Assembly: GCA_905160935.1 (NCBI GenBank)
Contig: CAJHZI010000741.1
Span: forward strand, 1,359,001 to 1,423,000
Direction: 5' to 3'
Origin: Enchytraeus crypticus
Lineage: Eukaryota > Annelida > Clitellata > Enchytraeida > Enchytraeidae
Length of the DNA stretch: 64,000 nucleotides
The notes beneath the pieces are model-generated. The model made no database searches. It worked only from the letters and a program-made list of their open reading frames with translations, and was not told where the DNA came from. This document shows positions 11,801-24,800 of the stretch, piece by piece; position 1 is the first letter of the stretch; every line of letters begins with the position of its first letter. A program made the translations under genes and the position numbers.

Positions 11801-14800
11801 CGAGACTGAGGCCCTTCTGCTTCTCGTTGAGCACGTTCAGGTAGAACGTCGCCCGGTCTCTCACCTCGTCATCCGAGTCAAACTGAGATCTCTCTAGCAG
11901 CACAAGCACGCTGGGCAGCAGCTCCTCACACTGTGCGCCAAACTTAGCCAGCGCGCTCACCGCAGCTGAGCAACAACAACAACAGCATCTTCAGACACAA
12001 CAACAACAACTAGCATCTTCAGACAAGTACAACAACAACAACAGGCATCTTCAGACAAGTACAACAACAACAACAGGCATCTTCAGACAAGTACAACAAC
12101 AACAACAGGCATCTTCAGACAAGTACAACAACAACAACAGGCATCTTCAGACAAATACAACGACAGCAACTTAAACAAGAAAAATTGTGATCGCGTTGAG
12201 TTGTGTAATGCGTGTACCTAGACGAACGAACGAACGAACAAACATGTCCTTTGATAAAAGGTTGTTGCAGAGGAAAATGAAATTAATGAGCAAGAATAAA
12301 TAGAGAATATGAAATCAGTGTGATCAACACAACCTTGCAACAACAACGTTATCATCATCATCATAATCTTCCCTTAAATCCCTGTTTAATCAGGGTCGAG
12401 ATACGAATAGACTTTCTCCCGTCCTCCCTGACCCACACCATATCATCAGTCAATCCCCTATTTTTCATGTCCTTCTTAATCATCATATCCCAAATCAATT
12501 GTGATCTACATCTCTCTAGCTTAACATCCAGCTCTCCCCTCCAAACTCACTTTACTACATCCTCATCTGCCTTTCTCATAATATGCCCATACCATCGCAA
12601 TCTCGACTGAGGGATAGGTTGCTGATGCCCTCGACACTCAAATTCATTCTCACATATTCATTTATTCATCCTCATAACCTTGCAAAAACAACGCATCTGA
12701 AAATTCAGAAAATTTACACAAATAAAAATTAAAAACAGCAATAGAAATGATTTAAAAGAAATTCTACAAAAAGTGTCGCTTTCATTGCTAGCAGCAGCTA
12801 GTAAAAATATAAATAGCTTCAAGAAAAATAACGCTTCTGAGCTTAACACTAAACACCCTTAAGCCTAGCAGTCAGTCTCTCTTAGTGCACTGCCTACTGG
12901 CAGGTCCATGGTATATAACGCCTCCACTCTTCTCCGTCTTCCGCCTTCCTCTTCATTTCCATATATGAGTGGGTCTTTAAATCATCTAACATACCTAATC
13001 TCGGCCTGCCCCTGCCTCTTTTTCCTTCCATTCTACCTTCTATGACCTCTTTTAATAGACCTTCCCCCCTTACAATGTGTCCTATCCATCTCTTCTTCCT
13101 ATTTCTTAATACATTTATCAACTGTCTATCTGTGCCAACTCTCTCCAGGACTTCCTCATTTCTAACCTTTTGAGTCCAGCTAATCCTCTCCATTCTTCTC
13201 CAAATCCACATTTCCAATGCCTCCAGTTTCCTAATATCTTCCTTCCTTAAGGTCCATGTTTCACATCCATACAATAGCGTGGTCCAAACCAAAGTTTTCA
13301 CTATCTTTATCTTTGTGTCTTTCTTAAGACTTTTTGTTAATAGTTCTTTTCTACTACCAAAGGCCGCTTTTGCTTGTGCAATCCTACTGCATATTTCCGT
13401 CTCACATTTCCCATCATCGGTTATAGTATGACCCAAATATTTGAAACTCCTTACCTGTTCCAATTTCGTACCATTTATTGTGATATTAACTTCACCTTTA
13501 TTATTGGACACTCTCATAACCTTGGTCTTTTTTATATTAATCTTCATGCCATATCTTAGGGCCGTATCATTCAGCCTATCCATTATCTTCTGCAATCCAA
13601 TCTCGCTGCCCGCTACCATTCCTTGGTCATCTAAAAGTAACATTAAAATATCATCAAGAAATATAGCGCTTCTGAGCCTAAAACTAAACACCCTCAAGCC
13701 TAGCAGTCAGCATAATGCTTCTGAGCTTAACACTAAACACCCTCAAGCCTAGTAGTCAGTAAAATTACAATAACGTCAAGAAACACAATGTTTCTGAGCT
13801 TAACACTAAACACCCTCAAGCCTAGAAGTTAGAGCTCGCTACATACCAGCCCTGACGGCCGGGTTCTCGAGAATGACGCGGTTGTAGATGAATCGAATGT
13901 ATTTGAAGGGCTGGGGAGTGCGGGGCCCCTCACGACCCAGGAGATGTAGGATTCTCGTGGCGAGCACCGTGTGCTCACAGTCCTCGATGAACTCACAGAG
14001 GTGGGCCAGGCCCGCCTCCTTAGCCTCTGAGTTATCCTCTATAATAGAGATGATCGAGTCCACAATGGCTCGCTTGTATTCAAAGCCTCCCTACGAGATA
14101 AATACAATACACAATACAGTATAATACAATACAATGATGCCAGCCTCTATGATAGAGATGATCGAATCCACAATGGCTCGCTTGTATTCAAACCCTCCCT
14201 ACGAGATAAATACAATACACAATACAATACAATACACAATATAATAAAATACACTGATGTACACACAGAGTTATCCTCTATGATTGAGTCCACAATGGCT
14301 CGCTTGTATTCAAATCCTCCCTACGAGATAAATAAAATACACAATACAGTAAAATACACTTGTACAGCACAGAGCTATCTTCTATGATAGAGCCCACTGT
14401 GGCACTGTTGTAGTTCAATTGTGCCATAGTTCAATTGATAGGTTAACGACTGCTAAATCAACAGAGCATGTGTGGCCCACAAGTTTACCAGTTTAGATTC
14501 AATTCACTTCTTTTTTTGTCTTACACTGATGAAGGCGCAATTAAATCCGCTAAAGACTGTACTCAGCTTTGACAAAACGTTAAATCTTTCTAAAGATTCT
14601 CAACTAAGTTAGTTTTTTATTCATTGACTCAATAATTGAGACAGTAGGTAAGGTAATGGACGTAAAATGCTCACAGTATAGCTTATCCATACCTCCTTAT
14701 CCATACCTTATTATTATTATTATTATTATTATCCACAGAGCTTATCCTTACCTCCTCTCTCAGCATAGAAGACAGGAATCCCATCATCACAGAGTGCTTG

Positions 14801-15034
14801 CGTGGAAACTTCAAACACAGGGACCTGCAACACAGCAGATATTCTATACATTTTAACACACGCTTCCTTAGCTAACTGTAAACAATGACAACATAATAAA
14901 ATTTACATTAGACTGATTTTCTGGATTTTGGAATTTGCACCGTTTTTGGACCTTCTTTTTGCTTGCTGGCTTGATTTTGTCTCAATAGTGCTCGATGTTG
15001 TCATTGATGACTGTAGCACTCTAATTGTTGTTAA

Positions 15035-15068
<34 letters not shown>

Positions 15069-18000
15069 AATAAATTACAGTACTTATATTAGATACAATC
15101 AAGTGTGAGCAATGTGCTGCTATAACACCAGAGAAAAATCCACAGATAAAGCACTGAAAGGAATATTCTAGGAATATTCTGTTGAGACAAATAACTATGA
15201 ACTACCCCTCCACAAACAGAACAGGCCCACAACTCGCAGGTATTCCTTTCATGGTAATCACAGCAGGTATGAAACCCAATTTATGATAGAGCATGAAATT
15301 TTCGGCCACGTTCCTAACTGTAAAGTAACAACTAACATTCACGGTACAAAGCCTGTAAAGTATAAGCTTTAAGTATGGCAGCCATCTCCTACAACTAAAA
15401 CAAAATCTTAATATATGCTTGTTGAAATAGACAGTGTGAAGTTCAATAAAGCATAAACTATGAATAGGATTTGTCATGTCATGTGATCTTCTTAGGACTG
15501 GTTCCAGTCAAAGATTTTTCTATGATGTTCTGCCATAAATTACATTCTAGATTTGAATATGATTCGCGACTGACGTAACAACGAAATAGCCTTTCACTTA
15601 AGCAAAAAGTAGAAATTATTGATAGAGGTTCCACAATGCACTCAATGATTTCTTATATTAAATTAATGGAATTTCATTATAACCCGAACTTTCACTAATT
15701 TACAAACTACTAATATAATTCAATAATATATTATACTGAAAATAATGTATTGAATAGATTGAACATTACTATATTCTTGACCCTAGTTAAACTAGGATTC
15801 AAGGGAAAGTGATTACGATGATTCTATATTAATATCTGATTGTGTGACAATGACAGTGCAGAATTCAGGAAATGTTGACACAAGAGAGCAGAGTCTACGA
15901 TTAACTATCACAACTTGAATGTCATAAGATATTAAATGCCGATGGCAATGCTGATGTAGGCAAAACCAATCAATGCTAGACAAACTATCCAGGGTGCCAA
16001 TAAGTGCTATGTAAAATATACGCATAAAATAAAGTCATATCATCGCGATTTAAGAGAAAAAATAATTCAAGAAGAGTATCGTAAAGTGTACTAGTGGTAG
16101 GCTGTTTGTCAGATAGCAATATACCACGGCTTCGAAACTATGCCGACGTCCTCTCATTCACTCAAACGATTTTTTAAAAGTGCTGAAGAGAAAGACGAGA
16201 GATTCCAAGCGGTACCAGTCAGTCAAAATTTAACAGACAAAGATGATGAAGTGATAAAGTAACAGCTTACTTGATGGCTTGCACGACAACGACTTTAAAC
16301 TCATCAGGTATCTCAGACATGAATGAAGTGATCTGCTTCATCAGCCTGTCTACCGAGCTCTCGTTACCAGTCTGTATACAATACAATACAATATAAAATA
16401 ATACAATACAATAAATAATACAATACATAATACAATACAATACATAATACAATACAGGATATAATGATCTGCTTCATAACCCTGTCTACCGAGCTCTCGT
16501 TACCAGTCTGTGTACAATACAATACAAAACAAAGAAAAACAATACAATACATAATACAATACAATATAATGCATAAATACAATACAATACAATACATAAT
16601 GCAATACAATACATAATACAATATAGGATATGATGATCTGCTTCATCAGCCTATCTACCGAGCTTTCGTTACCAGTCTGTATACAATACAATACAATACA
16701 AGACAAAAACATACAATATAATACAATACATAATACAAAACAATATAAAATAAGACATAAATACAATACAATACAGTACATAAAACAATACAATACATAA
16801 TACAATACAATACAATATAATACTTAAATACAATACAATACAGTAAATTATACAATACAATACACAATACAATATAGGATATGATGGTCTGCTTCATCAG
16901 CCTGTCTACCAGGCTCTCATTACCGAGGTCTGTATACAATACAAGACCTTAAACATAGCCTTGCGGCAGTATTATTAAATACAAGAGCAACAGCCTAGAG
17001 GAGCTTAGCCTTGAAGCCGTATTTTTGAAATACGAGAGCAACAGCCTAGAGGAGCTTAGCCTTGAGGCAGTATTAGTAAATACGAGAGCAACAGCCTAGA
17101 GGAGCTTAGCCTTGAGGCAGCATTAGTAAATACAAGAGCTACAGCCTAGAGGAGCTTAGCCTTGAGGCAGCATTAGTAAATACGAGAGCAACAGCCTAGA
17201 GGAGCTTAGCCTTGAGGCAGCATTAGTAAATACAAGAGCTACAGCCTAGAGGAGCTTAGCCTTGAGGCAGCATTAGTAAATACAAGAGCAACAGCCTAGA
17301 GGAACTTAGCCTTGAGGCAGCATTAGTAAATACAAGAGCAACAACCTTGAAAAGCTTAGCCTTGAGGCAGCATTAGTAAATACGAGAGCAACAGCCTTGA
17401 AGAACTTAGCCTTGAGGCAGTATTAGTACAAGAGCAACAGCCTTGAGGCAGTATTAGTAAACAAAGAAGCAAGTAAAAGAGCAACGACCTTGAGGAGCGT
17501 GGTGATGGCCAGTGTTGCGATGCTCCTGTTTGTATCAGTGATGAGATTCTCCAGGTCAACATTACAGGCCGTCACAGCTGCAGGGTGCTTCATGGCCACC
17601 TGTAGTCAATCAATCAATCGATCAATCAATCAATCAATTATTAAATCAATAAAACGACTAGCCTTATGTATAATCAATCAGTAGAGTCATTAATAAATCA
17701 ATACACTAAAGGCTGTCAGTGTTATATAAACACCTATAATCAATCAAAATATATAAACAATAATAATCAATCAAACAATCGATTAGACTCATAACTAATA
17801 AATCGTCATTTAATCAATTGCACTTCTCAAATCTACATTTGAGAGTATTATTTTTAATCAATCAGCCAGTTTACTATCCTAAATTAATGTTGGATAGAGT
17901 TAACAATGACTATAAAATTTAATTACTAATTATATTCATATTATAGGATTTATATACAGTGTATTATAGGATTAGGAGATGGCGTTTTATAGGAAGATTT

Positions 18001-21000
18001 GAGAATTCTCTTACATTAAAATTCAGTAGCAGTAATCTGCCCATTAGTTATCATTCTCAACAGACTCGTCGAGAATTGTAAACAGAAGCAAAGTGTAGTG
18101 CGCTTGGTTAAGCATGCGCTTCACTAAACCAAGTCAAGCAACACTGAGCTTGGTTAGAACTTGAATGGGCGACCACTGTGAAAGACCGATCGTTGACAGC
18201 TTTGAATTTAAAATAAAACTCGAGGAAATCAAAAGGTTATACTTAACTCTGCATCGGCAGCAGTCGATAAGTTATCCAGAGGACAGGACTACTAATAATC
18301 ATGGAGTGAAGGAGGAAATAATGAAAACTAAAAAAACAGAAACTAGGACAGAAAACACTATAACGTATGTGGTATGTCACGTATGTACCAACAATACCAT
18401 ATCAAATACCAACAACAATAATAATAATAATAATAATAATAAAGTTTAACGTCCGTTTCCTCATCCAGGGATGATGTCAGGGAATATAAAATCCATTTAC
18501 AAATCGCACTATTACAAAAAATCAGCACGTGTTCAAATGAATAGTAAAAAATTGTGTGAAATTGCCATAACTTTGGACTGATTATCTGGATTTTGGAATT
18601 TGCACCGTTTTGGATCTTCTTTTTGCTCAATGGCTTGATTTTGTCTCAATAGTTCTCGATGTTGTCATTGATGACTGTAGCACTCTAATTGTTGTTATTA
18701 ATATTATTATTAACAGAATTTCTAAAAATAAAATTGTGTCTCCGTGTTGGGTTCGATAAACTGAAGAATAGACCAACCGTAACACGAATCGTAAGAGCAA
18801 CTAAGCAGGAACTGAGAAAGGCAACGCGAAACCACCTCAGAAGCCATTTGATTCCCGAGCTGTGGGCTACATTAGGGTGTGAATAAGGCATAGCCTTATT
18901 GTGACAGGATTAACAGGTTAATCGATGTTGTTCTCTAAGACGTGTGAAGACAGCATAACCTATAGGAGTTTGTACCTTGAGCCTGCCACTTGACAGAACA
19001 CGAAAGAAAGAAAAGAAAAAAAGGAGAAAGAAAAGTGCATGATCAGTGCACTGCTGCACTTGTTTCATTTTCTTTAGAAATAAGTGCAGCAGTGCACTGA
19101 TTGACAGCGGTACACAAACCTTGTTGAGAGTGCGCACAGCAGCAAAGCGCAGAGTTGGCTTAGATGAGCCGCAGAAGAGTTGAAGCACGGACACAGCTGG
19201 CGCAAGCTCCTTAGCCGTCGTGTGCTTCATGTTGACGATAGCGTGTGCAGCCTCATATATCACCATCTCGCTCTTGTGCCGCAGACAACTCTCAATGAAC
19301 TCGTACATCGGCCCATCAGATCTGATCAGAGCAACAGCAACAATATTACAATCATATACAATAATAATAGTAAATAGCGTGTGTCACCTGATGCCGACAA
19401 ATACCAATAGACCAATATATCAGTTCAGTAAAATCATAACAAAACATACTCGTATCAAATTGAAAACCTAGCTAATGATGAGGATTATTATGCTCCGCTA
19501 CTGCAATATATTCTATACGAAAAACAAGAGCTTCTCTATTTTTCATGTCCTTCTTAATCACTGCTATACGTCAAGCAATAGCCGAAAAAGATTGGTCTTT
19601 CTCTGGCGATCATTATCAAGTAAGACGAACAGCGAGTGAAGTATAAGAAGAAGAGAACACACCCAGCATTGTCCTCCTCCAGCAGCTTGCACGCAATACG
19701 AATCTGAAATAGAACCACACAATTATCACTAAGTGCAAGTATAAGAAAAGGAAAACTACTTTAAAGCCGTATAATTCCAAACCTAAGGCTGCATTAATAT
19801 TGCTCCTAAATGCTGCAGAGAGTAAAACCTATAAGAATTCTTATTTGCACTATCATGACACTAAATTACGTACATATTTGGCATGGCAGCGTAAACCAAA
19901 TCAAAGGAATTCTGCTGTTTTTGACCAGTTTTTTGCATTAGTTTACAAGTAAAACACATGAAATGTTGGTTCACTACATACATCATGATTCTCTCTTTAC
20001 AGTAAGACACAGGCCTGCTAAATGTTACACAAATACCAAATACCAAACAAAAACTCCAACGTCTCTCAAACATTAACAGAATACAGATCTAGAAAAATCA
20101 TACACACCCTCCAATCCATAAGGTAAATCTTAATTTAATTTTCATTTAGTTTATTATAATTATTAAACTCTTTCTGTAAACTAGTCTCGAAGACCGATTT
20201 TGGCCATGACCCTGCTATATAAATTTTCGTTGTTAATACTAATAACAATAATAACAGGACGGTACTGAAACTACCTTAATCATCCTGTTGTTAACATTTA
20301 CTCACCAGATGACAGTAGGCATATGGAGACTTGAGAGAATGCCTGGAGAACTTGGACACGAGCTTAGTCACTGCTAACTTGTCTGACTTACGTATGTGAT
20401 ACAACAGTCCTAGTGCATGGTACTGTTAAACAAACATCAAAATCACGCAGCATATTAATTCAATACTCAATCTAAAAACTAAGTCAGCGCATTTAACAAG
20501 AAATATATTCAATTCTTGATCAATATAACAGACCAAAGGGCTGAGCCGGTGGCTTGCTGACAAGTTGTTCGACAGAGGAACAGTAGGTGCACTGTTCAAA
20601 TCCAGTGCTCTCACCGTCACTGACATGCTATTCGTGCAGGAACTGACGTTCAACTTGCCTTAATACACTCAACATGAAAATATAGTTAAAATATAGTTGG
20701 TCACATTCAAAAAGAAAACAATTCAAAGTTTCATCAATAAAATCAGATAGTAAATTTATCAAGAAGTACATTTAATGCTAGATCAAAGATCAATGGATTC
20801 AATCAATAAATCTAGCAGGAAAATATTTAATGCTCAATCGGAACGATGCGTAAAGTTGAACATTTATGGACCAATATAACGAATTCCTATTAAGAATGTT
20901 TGGTGTCATAAAGAAAATATTTCATGACGCGCTAAATATGTAAAACTAACACCTACTTCAAAAATCTCAGCCAAAACAGTCATACAAGATAATTCCCATG

Positions 21001-21760
21001 GACACACTTGAGCGAAAGAGGTAATTATTTAGATCAGAAGAAATCCCAATGAAGATGCTTAGACAGATAGATGAGATTTCTAACTGGAAATCTCAATGCT
21101 TCACGAACAGAGACATATGGACATCTAGGTCAAATGCTTTTTTTCTATGACTGCAAATGCTTGGAACATGCACGGCACTTGAAGAAGAAGAAATGCCATT
21201 TGTCAGAATTGTTTTATAGGACTATTTGATAGCTACCTGAACCATGATGTTGTCACTGCTGACAGCCTCCTGAGCTTCGTTCACCCATCTCTTCACCACG
21301 TCATTGTTCTGCTTAGCCAAGTGCTGTGTCAAACCAAACAACAACCCCTCAATTACTCATCTCCATTATAAACATCATTGATAGCACTTGCTAGTGTCAA
21401 ATAGCAAAGTCACAACTGATTATGCATGACACTTTATGAGCAATTAGCAAGATAATTATAATAATAATTATCAACTGCACATTATACATAACAGTTCTTT
21501 AGCAATTTTCTTTTTAGTTCTCAGCCAAGCATGAATATGAACCTTGTGACAAGCACAAGGTTCATATTCATACTCAGAGTCTTCTTTCATGTTCCGTAAA
21601 GAGCGCTCCGTAGATCAACAAGTGAACCCCTTCATTTCACATATACCATGCGTTACCTATACCTTATATAGCCTATAGACTGAGGAAAAATATTACCCCT
21701 GAGATGGTTTCCTGCAGCTTTATATATATATATATATTATATACATATGTATATATATAA

Positions 21761-21821
<61 letters not shown>

Positions 21822-24800
21822 TATAGAAATAGACACACACACATCATCCTTAAGCAAGAGAATGCAAGATCTGTTCCAAACACAGGCAGCACCAAAGAAT
21901 GAAGAGTACCATCCAGCTAATAAATCTTCTAAGTCTTCATAATTTTCAGAAGCTATTTGTAAATATAGAGACCACTCGTAGGCACATTATATACACTATT
22001 CAAATATACACGCCATCTACAAGCCTGATTCCGCAGTAAAATTACATTCACAACTAATTTAGTATTAGAATAAATGAGCCATTCTACACAAATCTGCGGA
22101 AGGTAAATAGTATAATAAATACTAGTACTTGATTAAATCTTGTTAAGCCTAAAATCAATATAAAATATAGTGGCATAAACTGAAGAGTGTAAATGCCTAA
22201 ATACTTGAAAACAATGCTAAGATGTGTGCAGAAAGCAGTAAAGATAATACATACCAGTGATGAAGTAAGTGCCGCACTAGAGACACTCGGTTCTTTATCC
22301 ACAATAGCCTGCTTCATGTAACGCTCTATGCTCTGCAGCATGCTGCTCTGTAATTAATCAATCAATAAATCAATCAAATGATTATAATCAATCAATAGCT
22401 TGCTTCATGTAATGCTCTATGCTCTGCAACATGCTGCTTTGTAATCAATCAATCAATCAATCAAATAATCAGTCAATAGCCTGCTTCATGTAATGCTCAA
22501 TGCTCTGCAACATGCTGCTCTGCAATCATTCAATCAATAAATCAATCAAATAATCAATCAAAAGCCTACTTCATGTAACATTCTATTTACTGAAATGTAC
22601 AAATCAATCCAATAATATTATAATCAATCAATACACTAAAATATTTCATGTAACAATCACTGTCATGTACTATTGCATGCAGCCTTTATAATCAGTAAAT
22701 CAATCAAATTGCTATACACCCTTCTTCAAGTGATGAATGCTATATGATTGGAAACATGCAGTACTACACTTAAATTATTACTTCTCTACAATCAATTTCC
22801 CTTCAGGAAAAGAATTTTTCCTGTTTTCAGGCTTTTCATTTTGACTACATTATTTATTAAAGCACTAATACTAAGATGTGTAGACTTTTATGTAGCACAC
22901 ACACAGTATATAAATATGTAGAACAAATGAGTGATTTTGGCAAAATTTAAGATATTACGTTTCCTAAATCATTAAAACTCTGTATTCGAATCCTACATAT
23001 TAACTTGCACATATAATCGCAGCTTGGTATCCACTGTAATTAGTTTAATTAATAGTTTGAAATGCGCACAGTGTACTTACATCAGTAATGCGACACAGGG
23101 CTCTTATAGCAGGAGCTCTGAACTGATCCTCCTGCAAGCAATCAGTAAAAAGATGGTAAAGCTAATGTTAACTTCAGTTTCCTCACTCCAAAGCGATATC
23201 AGTGTTGGGCGAGCCCAGGATTTGAACCCACACATGTTGATCCGCGGTCAAGTATCTTACCGACATCGCCACTGGCTCCAGCCACTCAGAGAAAAATGCA
23301 GACTTATTTTTTAAATCTTTTCAATTTACAAGACACATTGCCAGCAAAGCAACATTACAATTAAAATTAGAGAAGAGAAATGCAAAATTATAAAAATAAG
23401 TAAATAATGACAATTTTCTGACAGACCTTGCCAGTCATGTCCTTAGTGAGACTGCTTGTCACAATGATGACATCGTCAGCTATATCAGCCATCAGCTTGA
23501 TGCACAGGTACACCATACGACGTAGCATCGTCTGTTAATTAATCAATCAATCAATCAACTGTCAGCTATATCAGCCATCAGCTTGATGCACAGGTATACC
23601 ATACGATGTAACATCGTCTGTTAATCAATCAATCAATAAATCACCTGTCAGCTATATCAGCCATCAGCTTGATGCACAGGCACACCATACGATGTAGCAT
23701 CGTCTGTTAATCAATCAATCAATCAATCACCTGTCAGTTATATCAGCCATCAGCTTGATGCACAGGTACACCATACGATGTAACATCGTCTGTTAATCAA
23801 TCAATCAATAAATCACCTGTCAGCTATATCAGCCATCAGCTTGATGCACAGGTACACCACACCATATGATGTAACATCGTCTGTTAATCAATCAATCAAT
23901 CAATCACTCAAAATACCTACCAGTTAGCTGTGAACCACAAGCTTCTGGTTAGCATTATCAATCAAACAATACACAATCACTTAATCAGACCATCACTATG
24001 AAATGTCTTAAACATACATCCTTAGACTGGAAGAGTTTCATCATAGCAAAGAACATACATCCTTAGACTGGAAGAGTTTCATCATAGCAAAGAACTTACA
24101 TCCTTAGACTGGAAGAGTTTCATCATAGCAAAGAACATACATCCTTGGACTGGAAGAGTTTCATCATAGCAAAGAACTTACATCCTTAGACTGGAAGAGT
24201 TTCATCATAGCAAAGAACTTACATCCTTAGACTGGAAGAGTTTCATCATAGCAAAGAACTTACATCTTTAGACTGGAAGAGTTTCGTCATAGCAAAGAAA
24301 GCCTCGGTAGCCTCCGTCTTACCAATCTGTTCACCCTGTACACACAATCACATTAAATCACAATCACATTTCATTAAAGTCTTATTATTACTATTGGATA
24401 ATTATCATTATGATATACCACCCATTAAACAGTTGTGTCCGTATCAAACCAAAGAAGCATTCCATACAGGAAGAAATTGATATACGACTAACATTCTTTC
24501 ACAGTGCCAAGGACACTGCAGTACTTGTTTTCTGACTGGCCTGGGAGTTAATCCCACAAAACTTTTCATCACCTACATCAGAGTTTGTCGCTTAGACCCA
24601 AATGATTAAAATTTTTCATTTCTGCAACTACGGAGAGTATAGTGCTGAGTTCTAAATAAATCATAGTAGAAAAAGTTAGTTGTAAAATTTGTGTTGATAA
24701 AAGAAACTCGTTCATTCTCTGCAAACAAGAATACACACAGGACATTACACGTACATATAATTTCTTAGACGTCACTGTATATAGAATTCTGTAGTCGTTA

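Noticed and set aside
15202..15477. 91-codon minus-strand ORF ending [20 protein letters not shown] in a COPG intron, with an acceptor-like TTACTTTACAG before its second half
   Set aside because: The C-terminal part looks protein-like, but it cannot be joined in phase to a COPG exon, and no companion exon or homology was recognised.
16267..16939. Minus-strand ORFs of 61-101 codons rich in Tyr, Cys, Ile, Leu
   Set aside because: They are translations of an (AATAC)n tract carrying copies of COPG exon 13, not genes.
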